This document shows, piece by piece, positions 7,426 to 15,776 of a stretch of 64,000 nt of DNA; the first letter of the stretch is position 1, and each line of letters begins with the position of its first letter. A program made the translations under genes and the position numbers. Location of the stretch: the NCBI GenBank assembly GCA_012842745.1, contig DUSF01000037.1, forward strand, positions 1 through 64,000, given 5' to 3'. The notes beneath the pieces are model-generated. The model saw only the letters and a list, made by a program, of their open reading frames with translations. It searched no databases and had not been told where the DNA came from. The stretch comes from Bacillus sp. (in: firmicutes) (lineage in GTDB: Bacteria; Bacillota; Bacilli; Bacillales; Bacillaceae_J).

Positions 7426-7494
7426 GGACGTGAATAGTATTAAATGCTAAAATTTAAATTGTTGAAATTTATTATCTTTCTAGGTAGGTAGAAT

Positions 7495-8094
7495 ATGTCG
7501 CAATTTATTCAGTCAATATTTTTATTTATTTCAGATCTCGGCTATATTGGGATTATGCTAGGATTAATGGTTGAGGTAATACCAAGCGAAATTGTATTAG
7601 CATATGGAGGATATTTAATTTCAGCTGAAAAAATCTCTTTTTTTGGTGCAGCAATTGCTGGTGTCATAGGAGGAACCATTGCCCAGTGGTTTCTTTATTG
7701 GTTAGGGAGCTATGGTGGTAGACCCGTACTAGATAAGTATGGAAAATATATTTTAATTCGTCCTAAACATATTGATCTTGCTGAGCAATGGTTTAACCGG
7801 TACGGAACTGGGGTTATCTTTACGGCTCGATTTATACCAGTAGTCAGACATGCTATTTCAATACCAGCCGGCATTGCCCGCATGTCGTTTTTAAGATTTA
7901 CTATATACACAGTGTTAGCTATCATACCATGGACTATTTTATTTTTATATCTTGGCTTTACTTTAGGACCAAAATGGGAGCAAATCCATAAGGTTGCACA
8001 ACCCTATGTTACTCCTATTATTATTGGTGCCGTTATATTTGCTGGTTGTTATATCCTTTTTAAATGGATAAGAAAAAAAGAGAAACTCATCTGA
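7495..8094 (+). CDS. DedA-family membrane protein
   Basis: A 199-residue polytopic protein with four to five membrane segments. DedA hallmarks are present: an acidic VEVIPSE near the first helices, a Gly-rich GGTIAQWFLYWLGSYGG loop, and the basic FTARFIPVVRHAISIPAG motif (~103-120) required in DedA/PETT proteins. These act as lipid flippases or in membrane homeostasis, including undecaprenyl-phosphate recycling. The next gene downstream is a broken bcrC-type undecaprenyl-pyrophosphatase, an appealing functional pair. AGGTAGG precedes ATG 7495. Confidence 0.88.
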   Translation: MSQFIQSIFLFISDLGYIGIMLGLMVEVIPSEIVLAYGGYLISAEKISFFGAAIAGVIGGTIAQWFLYWLGSYGGRPVLDKYGKYILIRPKHIDLAEQWFNRYGTGVIFTARFIPVVRHAISIPAGIARMSFLRFTIYTVLAIIPWTILFLYLGFTLGPKWEQIHKVAQPYVTPIIIGAVIFAGCYILFKWIRKKEKLI

Positions 8095-8127
8095 AGTTCA
8101 AAAGAGAGGAAATTGCGGAGAGACAAA

Positions 8128-8549
8128 ATGAATTTAGATTACCAATTTTTTAAATTAATTAACCAGTTTGCAGGCAAAAGCGATTAAGCTTCATGTATTT
8201 CCGTCCACGCCCGTTCGTAACCTATGCTGTAAACTTGCTTTCAGACAAATTAAACACCGACCCATCATTTCCGAGCAACCATTCTACGGGAGCTTTCGCA
8301 TTGGCATTCGCCCTGTTTTGGCAAAGAAGAAAAATGGGTATTGTTTTAATCGCTTTGGCAGTTTGCATGGCACTTTCACGGATTTTCATTGGGGTTCATT
8401 ACCCACTAGATGTAGCAGCTGGTGCGCTTATTGCTTTCATTGTTACATTCGTCGTTATGTCGCAAAGGCGTCTTCTTGAACCGCTATTTAAACGAATCAT
8501 TCAAATGTTCAGCAACTCATCTTCCGATACAACAGGAAAGTCTGTTTGA
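8128..8549 (+). pseudogene. bcrC: BcrC-like undecaprenyl-diphosphate phosphatase (PAP2) with internal deletion
   Basis: ATG 8128 starts MNLDYQFFKLINQFAGKSD, then a stop. From ~8180 another frame carries the PAP2 phosphatase motifs: FRPRPFVTY (~8199), SFPSNHSTGAF, and RIFIGVHYPLDV ending at the stop at 8549. BcrC proteins are ~190 residues; about 20 N-terminal and 120 C-terminal residues remain, so roughly 50-60 residues covering the first membrane helices are missing, with a frameshift at the junction. A restart at ATG 8193 would give all three catalytic motifs but lacks the N-terminal helices and a clear ribosome binding site. I treat it as a pseudogene. Confidence 0.8.
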
Positions 8550-8561
8550 TGAACAAAAAAG

Positions 8562-8605
8562 AGAACAAGCCAAATTCCATAGGCTATGGGAATTTGGCTT
8601 GTTCT
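8562..8605 (+). terminator. Very stable hairpin after bcrC remnant
   Basis: AGAACAAGCCAAATTCC (8562-8578) and its exact complement (8589-8605) form a 17-bp stem with a 10-nt loop. The following gctttacaaa is a poor T-run, so terminator strength is uncertain. Confidence 0.7.
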
Positions 8606-8686
8606 GCTTTACAAATAGGAAGTATTTCTATAAAATACTTCCTATTATGGGAGTTTAGTGGTAGAGTCTTAGTTTTTAATCAGGTC

Positions 8687-8797
8687 TTAATAGCCTCCGT
8701 GAACAAAAGCTGTTCCAACGATAATCAATAAAATGAAGAGGACAACAATTAATGCGAAATTGCTACCCATTCCATGTCCACCATAAGATTGATACAT
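8687..8797 (-). CDS. YjcZ-family sporulation peptide
   Basis: A 36-residue protein, [20 protein letters not shown] then [17 protein letters not shown] Gly/Tyr-rich head, one membrane helix and a C-terminal HGGY are the signature of YjcZ-type small sporulation proteins. GGTGGTG lies five bases before ATG 8797. The family is made in sporulating cells; its precise role is unknown. The 240 bp upstream to 9037 holds only the terminator of the XRE gene. Confidence 0.88.
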   Translation of the reverse strand: MYQSYGGHGMGSNFALIVVLFILLIIVGTAFVHGGY

Positions 8798-8960
8798 AAG
8801 TATCACCACCTTTGTTAGAAGTTAATACAGTCTATGAAAAACCAGACTTATTCGAAATGGACAAGTATGGAAAGATATTATAGTTAAAAATATCATTTTT
8901 TGATGTTACTCATTAAAAATGAAAACTAACATGTAAGACAGTTAAACGTAGATGTAATTA

Positions 8961-8991
8961 AAAAAAGAGAAGCTCACAAAAAGTGAGCTTC
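8961..8991 (-). terminator. Terminator of the XRE regulator gene
   Basis: GAAGCTCAC (8969-8977) and GTGAGCTTC (8983-8991) form a 9-bp perfect stem. The AAAAAA at 8961-8966 gives a T-run for minus-strand transcription coming from 9037. Confidence 0.85.
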
Positions 8992-9036
8992 AAATTCATT
9001 TAGCAACAGCATTTTTGGCATGTATGGTGCTGCTTT

Positions 9037-9447
9037 TTATTTTCTTTTATAAAATTCATCAACTGCTACATTAAATATTTTTTCTATTATTCTTCGCTCT
9101 TTTAATGGAAGATCTATAAATTTATGTAGGCATTCCTGTAGTCTTGTGTTTTTATATAAATAATCGACAACCTCAAATAACTTTAGATTGCTCTCATCAT
9201 TTGTTTTATAAATTTGATTCATTTCAAGCAACATTTCATTTTTGAGATGAGGAAGACCAACTAAATAATCTAAACTAACTTGAAAATATTTTGACAGTAT
9301 AATTAATGCTTCTAGGTCAGGGAGAACGGTTTCATTTTCCCATTTTGCTACAACCGACCGAGATACCCCTAGTTTTTCAGCTAGTTCTTTTTGCGTTAAA
9401 TCTTCCTGTTCACGGAAGAATTTAATGTTAGTTGCTAATTTGTTCAA
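9037..9447 (-). CDS. XRE-family transcriptional regulator
   Basis: A 136-residue protein. The N-terminal helix-turn-helix (LTQKELAEKLGVSRSVVAKWENETVLPDLEALIILSKYF, ~17-55) is typical of Cro/CI-like repressors. A helical C-terminal half (~70-136) of unknown type follows. It is transcribed away from the small gene at 9606, with promoters facing apart in a 158-bp gap containing an ATTACGTAAAT motif on its own -10. A degraded partial copy of its 3' end lies at 7349. Autoregulation is inferred from the motif position. Confidence 0.85.
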   Translation of the reverse strand: MNKLATNIKFFREQEDLTQKELAEKLGVSRSVVAKWENETVLPDLEALIILSKYFQVSLDYLVGLPHLKNEMLLEMNQIYKTNDESNLKLFEVVDYLYKNTRLQECLHKFIDLPLKERRIIEKIFNVAVDEFYKRK

Positions 9448-9472
9448 TTTATCACCATCATTACATTCAAGT

Positions 9473-9502
9473 ATAGTATTACGTAAATATTAGTGTTGCC
9501 AA
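9473..9502 (-). promoter_or_regulatory. Promoter of the XRE gene with overlapping ATTACGTAAAT motif
   Basis: On the minus strand TTGGCA (9502-9497), an 18-bp spacer and TACTAT (9478-9473) form a promoter. ATTACGTAAAT (9478-9488) lies against the -10. The same core occurs as an inverted repeat upstream of xerS (10034-10065). Confidence 0.5.
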
Positions 9503-9539
9503 TATTATAAATTTAAATATTATAATTATTAACTTTATA

Positions 9540-9569
9540 TTGGTTCTTATTTGGGTTTTAGATTATAAT
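9540..9569 (+). promoter_or_regulatory. Promoter of the small unknown gene at 9606
   Basis: TTGGTT (9540-9545), an 18-bp spacer and a perfect TATAAT (9564-9569), about 36 bp before the GTG start. The preceding AT-rich run contains AATATTATAAATTT and AAATATTATAATTA, a near-direct repeat that could be a second operator. Confidence 0.55.
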
Positions 9570-9605
9570 GTTCGTAATAGGAACAACAAAAGGGGAGAGA
9601 TAGAG

Positions 9606-9896
9606 GTGTTTAGTTGTTTAATTGTATCACAGTCAGATTCATATAATGAGGAAAGAAGTAGACTCTTTCAAAGCATACTTTACAATACATTGAAAGATCA
9701 TCCTTATACAAAAAAACAGTTACAATATGAAGAGTGTATTATTATATCAAATGCGGATTTCACTTTAGCATGGCAAACAGTATTAAACTTAGAATGTTCA
9801 GGTTTTTTAGCATGCTGTGGATTTGGAGATTCAGAAGAAATAGCAATGGAAAATGCATTTGAAAAATGGAGGAAACGTAAAAATGGTATATATTAG
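9606..9896 (+). CDS. Small hypothetical protein (96 aa)
   Basis: GTG 9606 is chosen as start because AAGGGGAG precedes it and it fits the promoter at 9540-9569; a longer frame from 9540 would begin within the promoter. The protein is soluble with five Cys (SCLIV, YEECII, LECSGFLACC). The C-terminal ~40 residues, SGFLACCGFGDSEEIAMENAFEKWRK, faintly recall the end of a double-stranded RNA-binding fold, but this is too weak to call. It is divergent from the XRE gene, so it may be its target. Function unknown. Confidence 0.6.
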   Translation: MFSCLIVSQSDSYNEERSRLFQSILYNTLKDHPYTKKQLQYEECIIISNADFTLAWQTVLNLECSGFLACCGFGDSEEIAMENAFEKWRKRKNGIY

Positions 9897-9993
9897 TCGG
9901 GCCTGAAGCAGTGTTTCATTGTTGTAGCAATTGTCGATGAAAGATGAAACTAGAATTCAAAATTAATGAACTTGTTCAGGGACAAACGAGAGA

Positions 9994-10027
9994 GAGGGAG
10001 TCAGAAAAAAGACTCCCTCATTATATT
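9994..10027 (+). terminator. Terminator after the small gene at 9606
   Basis: GAGGGAGTC (9994-10002) and GACTCCCTC (10011-10019) form a 9-bp stem; the region downstream is ATTATATTTTT. Confidence 0.75.
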
Positions 10028-10033
10028 TTTATA

Positions 10034-10065
10034 TTATTACGTAAAATATAAATTTGACGTAATAA
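10034..10065. promoter_or_regulatory. Inverted repeat upstream of xerS
   Basis: TTATTACGT (10034-10042) and ACGTAATAA (10057-10065) are perfect 9-bp arms separated by 14 bp, 53 bp before the xerS start. The ATTACGT core is shared with the XRE promoter at 9478, suggesting one regulator for both. Binding is not proven. Confidence 0.5.
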
Positions 10066-10117
10066 ACTATATACAAAAACGTCTATCTTCCATTATAATG
10101 TATTTGAGGTGATTTTT

Positions 10118-11215
10118 ATGGCGAATTCTCATCAACAGCGTTTTTATAAAAATTTAGAAATCATATTAACTGAGCTCCCTTGGTATGTTGAAGAATTTAT
10201 TGATAATAAACGTCGAACATTATCTGCCGCATCATTGCTTAATTATTGTCATGATTTCAAAATTTTTTTTAACTGGTTGCTTTCTGAAGGCTTTCATACT
10301 GGGTCCATTCAGGATATTCCATTATCCCTTCTTGAAAAACTAACAATACAACAAATTGAGACCTTCCTTAGCTTTCTAAAGCATCAATTAAATAATAAAG
10401 ATTTGACTGTTAACCGTAAATTGTCCGCCCTCAAATCTTTATTTAACTATTTGCAAAATATTGCTGAGACTGATCAACTTGAACCGTACATAAATCGTAA
10501 TGTGATGGCGAAAATTGAATTTAATCAAGTAACGGAAGATCCTGAAACGACAGCAAACCGTATGGAAGGAAAAATTCTTATGGGCGACGAATATGAGCAA
10601 TTTCGGGCATTTGTAGCTGAAGCTTACATGGAATTGATTAAAGATGATAAGAAAAAAATGAATTTTTATAATTTTAATCGTGAGCGTGATACAGCGATTA
10701 TTTCCTTATTTCTAGGATCGGGGCTGCGGCTATCTGAATTAGTTGGACTAGATTTAGGTGATATTGATTTTAAAAAATTTAATGCCCGGGTAATTCGGAA
10801 AGGTAATAAAGAACAGTATGTCTACTTTAGTGAGCAAGCGATGCTAGATTTGCAGGATTATATTCGAATAAGAATGGAACGGTATAAGGTTGAGAAAAAC
10901 AACAAAGCCCTCTTCCTTTCTGCTCCAATGGGTCCAAAAGGCACATCAAGAAGACTAACAGCTCGGGCAATTGAAAAACTCGTAGAAAAATATGCAATTA
11001 CGTTTGGCAAGCCTTCCCTTTCCGTGCACAAATTGCGCCATTCTTTTGCAACAAGATATCATGCTGAAATCAATGATGTTCCAAAATTAAGGCGGCAACT
11101 TGGCCATTCATCGATCCAAACGACAATGATCTATACGCATATTCAAAACGATGACCTAAAAAAAGCGATTAATCAACTGAATATGCTGAAAGAAAATGAT
11201 AATTATGATAATTAA
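10118..11215 (+). CDS. xerS: Tyrosine recombinase XerS
   Basis: A 365-residue tyrosine recombinase. N-terminal SAM-like core-binding domain ~20-115; catalytic domain ~150-350 with Arg204 (GSGLRLSEL), Lys228 (VIRKGNK), His304 and Arg307 (HKLRHSF), His330 (LGHSS) and nucleophile Tyr339 (MIYTHIQN). Length and sequence fit XerS, a single-recombinase chromosome-dimer resolvase in some Firmicutes. In Bacillaceae with CodV/RipX it may be an additional recombinase. ATG 10118 follows GAGGTG by six bases. It has its own terminator and no phage structural genes beside it, so it is not obviously an integrase. Confidence 0.88.
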   Translation: MANSHQQRFYKNLEIILTELPWYVEEFIDNKRRTLSAASLLNYCHDFKIFFNWLLSEGFHTGSIQDIPLSLLEKLTIQQIETFLSFLKHQLNNKDLTVNRKLSALKSLFNYLQNIAETDQLEPYINRNVMAKIEFNQVTEDPETTANRMEGKILMGDEYEQFRAFVAEAYMELIKDDKKKMNFYNFNRERDTAIISLFLGSGLRLSELVGLDLGDIDFKKFNARVIRKGNKEQYVYFSEQAMLDLQDYIRIRMERYKVEKNNKALFLSAPMGPKGTSRRLTARAIEKLVEKYAITFGKPSLSVHKLRHSFATRYHAEINDVPKLRRQLGHSSIQTTMIYTHIQNDDLKKAINQLNMLKENDNYDN

Positions 11216-11225
11216 ATGGTACGAA

Positions 11226-11258
11226 AAAGACATCACTAGTTAATGTGATGTCTTTAAC
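11226..11258 (+). terminator. Terminator of xerS
   Basis: AAAGACATCAC (11226-11236) and GTGATGTCTTT (11245-11255) form an 11-bp perfect stem with an 8-nt loop. The rest of the gap to 11513 shows no gene. Confidence 0.8.
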
Positions 11259-11513
11259 TGATGACAAAGACTGTCATCAAACAATAAACCCTATCTTCGA
11301 CTTTATTTTATTAGCTCAAATCAATAAAACTTGCGGTAATCGCAAAATCCCCTTTTTCAATGCATATTTCGTGATAGTCAACAAGTTGGGATTTCATTTA
11401 AACGCTTACAATACAACAAATCATTTTTAATGCCTCCTTATTGCCGTGCTAACGGCTTCTCCAGCACTACACCACTACACCACACAGTAGGGAGATGGTA
11501 GCCCAACTCAATC

Positions 11514-12878
11514 TTAACCAGTAATAACTCTCTCTTTTGGATAATGATAATTTTCTTCCTCATTGTTATTTCTTGCGATGATAAGAAAGAAAGAAGATAA
11601 GCCAATTCTTCCAATAAACATTAAAAACATAAGAATACACTTAGCAAAAATACTAAGATCAGGGGTAATTCCCATGGATAAGCCTACCGTACCGAAGGCA
11701 GAGCAAACTTCAAAAAAAATGGCAAGAAGCTGCTGCTGTTTATCAGAAATACTTATAACAATAACCGAGACTAAACATATGACTGTAGCTAATAGCGTAA
11801 TGGCTAGCGATTTCATAATATCATCCTGATGAAGTTCACGATTAAAGACTTTAATATAACGCTTTCCTTTAGCAAAATTATAAATAAACAACAGATTTAA
11901 AGCTAAGGTAGTAGTCCTAATCCCACCACCCATAGAATTAGAAGATCCTCCTATAAACATAAAAATACCCATAACCAAGAGTGTAGGCACCGAAAATTCA
12001 GTAATATCCATAGTAGTAAATCCGGTGCTTCTTGTTGTCGCAGACTGGAAAAAAGCATAAAAAAGTGATTTATGCCATGACATATCTTTAAAAAAATTCT
12101 GAAATTCAAGTAGCAAGATAAGGATTGTCCCAATAATAAGAAGAATTCCATATGTAATTGTCGTTAGCTTTGTAAATAAGGAAAAACGGAAAGGGTATCC
12201 AAGTTCCGTCTTCCCCTTGAATAAATATTCCTTTACTTCGATTAATACAGGAAAACCAATTGCTCCAATGATAATTTGTATAATAGTCATCAATTGTACA
12301 AAATAATCACTTGCATAAGGAGCATAAGACTCACCGGTTATATCCATACCAGCGTTTGTTGTCGCAGCAACTGATGCAAATAGGCCTTGAAGAAACGCTT
12401 CCTTCCAAGTAGGATAATAATTCAAGAAATAAAATCCGTAAATGAGTGCCCCGATAAGTTCAATAAAGAAGATCATCTTTAGAATATCTCGTACTAATCG
12501 AACAAGTCCCGAAAATGAAAATTGATTATTATCAATCATGATTAGTTTCCGTTCGCGTAATCCAATTTTCCGGCCCAAAAGTAACCAAAAAAATGTACTC
12601 ATGGCCATAACGCCGATGCCCGCGAATTGCAATACGAACATAATAATAAAATAACCAAATACACTATAAGTTTCAGATATATTAAATACAGTCATACCTG
12701 TGTCACTCACTACACTAACAGCCATGAAAACTGTATCAAAAAAAGATACCTCTACCCCCGATTTATAAACGGCGGGAAGGCTAAATAACAGAATAGATAT
12801 AATGACTGCTAATAAATAATAACCTGTAATAATTTGGGCAGGCGAACGTTTTTCCAGCCAGACTCGTACTTTGCTCAC
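11514..12878 (-). CDS. KtrB/TrkH-type potassium channel subunit
   Basis: A ~454-residue membrane protein with the four-fold repeated M1-P-M2 architecture. Selectivity-filter segments are visible in order: VVSDTGMTVFNIS, VAATTNAGMDIT, ATTRSTGFTTMDI and AFGTVGLSMGIT, each with the filter Gly. The Gly-rich M2C gate GGSSNSMGGGIRTTT follows the third. KtrB/KtrD carry out Na+-stimulated K+ uptake with a cytosolic RCK partner (KtrA/KtrC), which is not next to it. I choose GTG 12878 because GAAGGGG lies ~6 bases upstream; a longer frame to 12914 lacks one. I found no recognisable c-di-AMP riboswitch upstream. Confidence 0.88.
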   Translation of the reverse strand: MSKVRVWLEKRSPAQIITGYYLLAVIISILLFSLPAVYKSGVEVSFFDTVFMAVSVVSDTGMTVFNISETYSVFGYFIIMFVLQFAGIGVMAMSTFFWLLLGRKIGLRERKLIMIDNNQFSFSGLVRLVRDILKMIFFIELIGALIYGFYFLNYYPTWKEAFLQGLFASVAATTNAGMDITGESYAPYASDYFVQLMTIIQIIIGAIGFPVLIEVKEYLFKGKTELGYPFRFSLFTKLTTITYGILLIIGTILILLLEFQNFFKDMSWHKSLFYAFFQSATTRSTGFTTMDITEFSVPTLLVMGIFMFIGGSSNSMGGGIRTTTLALNLLFIYNFAKGKRYIKVFNRELHQDDIMKSLAITLLATVICLVSVIVISISDKQQQLLAIFFEVCSAFGTVGLSMGITPDLSIFAKCILMFLMFIGRIGLSSFFLIIARNNNEEENYHYPKERVITG

Positions 12879-13114
12879 ATTACACCCCTTCAATTTTCGT
12901 ATCCCTTTTACCACTCGATACTTTTATCAAAAAGCAAGCTTGCTCTCAACTTTGTTTATTAGTAAAAAGCTTTTAAATTTATTCATGTACAAAAGAGCCT
13001 AGCACTAAAATGCGAAAAAAACAAGCTAAGGTTTAAAGCCTTTCAGAAAAGCCTTTTTAGACCCCAATTACTAAACACTCTGACCTTTACTTTAATGGAA
13101 TAAGAAATGACTAT

Positions 13115-13144
13115 TTGTTCCCTTCCGACAGCTTTCTATATAAT
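13115..13144 (+). promoter_or_regulatory. Orphan plus-strand promoter-like sequence in the 397-bp gap upstream of the K+ channel gene
   Basis: TTGTTC (13115-13120), 18-bp spacer, TATAAT (13139-13144). No plus-strand gene follows. Just downstream TCTGGA (~13150) and TCCAGA (~13164) form a small hairpin. Either a fortuitous match or a small RNA promoter. The rest of 12879-13275 shows no gene. Confidence 0.3.
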
Positions 13145-13275
13145 GAAGCTCTGGATTTCCCGTTCCAGATGTTGAACTGCCGATATGAATAATAAAAAAA
13201 GCCGCCCCATTTCTGAGTCGACTGAAATTAATTTTATTTAGTTTACATAATATAATTATTGTATATTAATTAAGT

Positions 13276-14136
13276 TTAACTTTTCAAATACGGCATTACT
13301 TTATTAATAACATCCTGTAGTTTTTGGCTATGCTCTTGATACATTTGTTTCGCTTCGTTTGCTTCCGTTGCTAGTGCAAAAAGTTCTAAATCTGCTTGGC
13401 ATTTTTTCAAGCTTGAAAGTAGCATCGGTCTTTCTTGAGGAGATGGGACTTGTAGCTTATCGTCAAAAAGATCAACCGTTAGCTCGCCAAAGGAGTTCAC
13501 CTGGCCAAGGAAAACATTTTCAATGCCTACCCCTAATTTATCTAACTCCGTTTGCAGCCAAGCCCTACTAAGACCGATTGTTGCCAAAGGCTCATCCATT
13601 ACTTGACCGTCCATGATTACTGTTTGAGGCTCTTTTGCTGTCGGCACCTTTAAATGTAAATCTTTAGGAGTTAAAGGTTGATTTTCTTTCTTCAACATAA
13701 CAGATAAATCTCCAGTAGTCTCTAAGACCGCGAACTCTACATCAGCAACCTGAAAAACATCTTTCCTCCTCAAAAGTTCTAACAATTCATCTGTTGTGTA
13801 CCGTTCCTTTTTTAAATTATCCTCCATTATTTTTCCATCCTTAATAAAGACGGTCGCTTTTCCTTCTACAAAATCACGAAATCCTTTGCTTTTTAAAGAA
13901 ACAAAACCAGCGAAATAAGGCACTGCCGCAAAAATAACAAGCCCAATAATACCATGAAATAAATTCCGTTCTAGACCCATCGCAACTTCCGCACCAATAC
14001 TCCCAATTGTAATTCCATTGACATATTCAAAGAAAGATAATTCAGAAATTTGCTTTTTCCCAAGCCATTTTGTAAATAAAAATAAAACAATAACGAAGAA
14101 AATTGACCTTCCGGCAATTTGTAACCATTCAGGCAC
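13276..14136 (-). CDS. DUF421 membrane protein (YetF family)
   Basis: A 286-residue protein with three N-terminal membrane helices (~8-80), including RSIFFVIVLFLFTKWLGKKQ and the family motif LSFFEYVNGITIGSIGAEVA. A cytoplasmic DUF421 domain follows (~85-230), with IKDGKIMEDNLKKERYTTDELLELLR and VIMDGQVMDEPLATIGLSRAWLQ. A ~55-residue helical tail is longer than in plain YetF. The family is common in spore formers and often sits near germination genes; the function is unknown. It lies 220 bp downstream of the Ger operon on the same strand and could be co-expressed. Confidence 0.85.
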   Translation of the reverse strand: MPEWLQIAGRSIFFVIVLFLFTKWLGKKQISELSFFEYVNGITIGSIGAEVAMGLERNLFHGIIGLVIFAAVPYFAGFVSLKSKGFRDFVEGKATVFIKDGKIMEDNLKKERYTTDELLELLRRKDVFQVADVEFAVLETTGDLSVMLKKENQPLTPKDLHLKVPTAKEPQTVIMDGQVMDEPLATIGLSRAWLQTELDKLGVGIENVFLGQVNSFGELTVDLFDDKLQVPSPQERPMLLSSLKKCQADLELFALATEANEAKQMYQEHSQKLQDVINKVMPYLKS

Positions 14137-14355
14137 TACTAGCTACCTCCAAGAAATAATTTGTTTTCAAGCACCAATCACAAAAACACTTTTTGTCATA
14201 AATTTGTTACGTTTCACACCTTTAGATTATCTTGTTTCTTCGTTTTTTATACACTAAAAACTAACATCAAAAATACGAAATGGAAAAGGTATGCGTCGGG
14301 CAATTAAAGCAGCATTTTTAAATAAAGATGCAGGTGATTTATGGTATTTTCTTCG

Positions 14356-14583
14356 TTATTTTTCAAGTAACTTTCCTAATGGCTTAAAGATTCCCCCAAT
14401 AAACTCTGTTGGACCAACCATATCTGGGTAAATAATTAGCAAAATAGCCAGAGCCCAGCCAAGAAAGGAAAGTGATAGAAACGCCATCTTTTCTTTTTTC
14501 TGATTTTGTGCTAATTTCGGCCATTGAAAAAGGACAATACAAACCATTAGCACACTCATTCCAAAAATTGCACCCCACTTCAA
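14356..14583 (-). CDS. Germinant receptor D-subunit-like small membrane protein
   Basis: 75 residues with two membrane helices (IFGMSVLMVCIVLFQW and LSFLGWALAILLIIYPDM). The start is TTG 14583, overlapping the gerC stop as TTGA, with GAGGTGAT six bases upstream, so it is coupled to gerC. Size, topology and position match the small D subunits encoded in many gerA-type operons (e.g. gerK), which modulate receptor activity. Assignment rests mainly on context. Confidence 0.75.
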   Translation of the reverse strand: MKWGAIFGMSVLMVCIVLFQWPKLAQNQKKEKMAFLSLSFLGWALAILLIIYPDMVGPTEFIGGIFKPLGKLLEK

Positions 14584-15776
14584 TCTTCTATCACCTCATC
14601 TTCAGGAATTAACGAAGGTCGCGTAACCATTCCGGGCCTGCGAATATAAGCATCAGCATTAACAACGACTTCAACTGTCGGAAAAATTTCTTCCCAATTG
14701 TCTTTATTTTCTTTCCATATATCTGGATAGGCGCGGTGAAAAGCTTCGGCAAAGCCAAAAACATCCGTTTTCATTTCCTTTTGAACAATATCTAATGTTG
14801 TTTCCGCTTTTTGGATAATATCCGCTTTTAATTTCTGTTCTAACATTTTAATAACATTTTCGTCTGATAAATTTAGTTTCGTGCCATTTTTAATAATATC
14901 GTCTTCTGTCACCGCTTTGAGCGTAATCATCCATTTTCCATTTTCAATTGTAGGCTTCAACATCGTTTTTGCTCGCAGCAAATTCATCGAAATATAGCCT
15001 TCTACACCTTCAGGCTTTACAGTTACAATTGCATCTTTAATTTCATTTCGAAGCCATAAAACTCCTCGTGTTACACTTTCATCAATAAAACCAACCATTT
15101 TCCCCCTTTTTAAAATAGCGGTGCCTGTAATATAAGCAATCGTTTCTTCTGGCTTTCTATCTTCGGGTGGTGGTAGCATTTCAATAAAAGGAACAGCCGC
15201 CGCTTTTGAATGACCGATTTGCATTTGGGCAAATTCCTTAATGGTGACATCCATCCCAATCTTTAACGTTGCCAATTCTCGAAGAACTTCCGCTAAATCA
15301 CGTTCCAACGGAGGGGAAAGGGTTAATACCTCTTTTGCCTTCTGTTTGCTAATAAAAATATGGGCACGGTCACGTAACTGTGGATGGCGCAGGATGAAAT
15401 CAAAATGGGGGCGAATATCTTCCTCTGCGAACTTTTCATTAATGATGAACACTTCGGTATGTCCCCAAAATAAAAGACGTGGAAATTTTTGTTGAAGATT
15501 AGAAAAAGCATCTGTCACTGAAACTCCTTCAGCAGAACGTATAAGAACTTGTTTCCCACCGCCACTACCGCCCCCACCCCCCATAGCTTGGTTGCCACCA
15601 GCTGTTTTTGGTATAAAAACCAGTACAGTTAATTCCATTTTGTCTTTAGATTTCCTATCAAAACCTGCCGCTGTTATAATAGCTAAATCATTTACTTCTT
15701 TTCGATCCCAACAACCTGTTAGTAGTACAGGAATTGTAAACAATAGTATAATAAATGTAATACGGCTTACGTTCAT
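14580..15776 (-). CDS. Ger(x)C-family spore germination lipoprotein
   Basis: 398 residues. I place the start at ATG 15776, which overlaps the upstream gerB stop as ATGA, in place of a longer frame reaching 15926. The N-terminus is a lipoprotein signal ending LLTGC (Cys22), then WDRKEVNDLAIITAAGFDR, the classical GerC opening. A Gly-rich insert GGNQAMGGGGGSGGG (~60-75) is unusual. Three-domain GerC fold expected: outer face of the spore inner membrane, in a complex with GerA and GerB subunits. C-terminal domain ~255-398 with FHRAYPDIWKENKDNWEEIF. Confidence 0.9.
   Translation of the reverse strand: MNVSRITFIILLFTIPVLLTGCWDRKEVNDLAIITAAGFDRKSKDKMELTVLVFIPKTAGGNQAMGGGGGSGGGKQVLIRSAEGVSVTDAFSNLQQKFPRLLFWGHTEVFIINEKFAEEDIRPHFDFILRHPQLRDRAHIFISKQKAKEVLTLSPPLERDLAEVLRELATLKIGMDVTIKEFAQMQIGHSKAAAVPFIEMLPPPEDRKPEETIAYITGTAILKRGKMVGFIDESVTRGVLWLRNEIKDAIVTVKPEGVEGYISMNLLRAKTMLKPTIENGKWMITLKAVTEDDIIKNGTKLNLSDENVIKMLEQKLKADIIQKAETTLDIVQKEMKTDVFGFAEAFHRAYPDIWKENKDNWEEIFPTVEVVVNADAYIRRPGMVTRPSLIPEDEVIED

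Noticed and set aside
11245-11430. 61-codon frame after xerS
   Set aside because: Begins inside the xerS terminator stem and encodes no recognisable protein.
12879-13275. c-di-AMP (ydaO-type) riboswitch expected for a K+ uptake gene
   Set aside because: No GGGAA/GCTAAC-like conserved blocks or terminator of that class were seen upstream of the KtrB-type gene.
14291-14355. Plus-strand frame MRRAIKAAFLNKDAGDLWYF
   Set aside because: Mostly overlaps the germinant-receptor D-subunit gene in antisense; no ribosome binding site, no known match. Could be a relic but cannot be supported.
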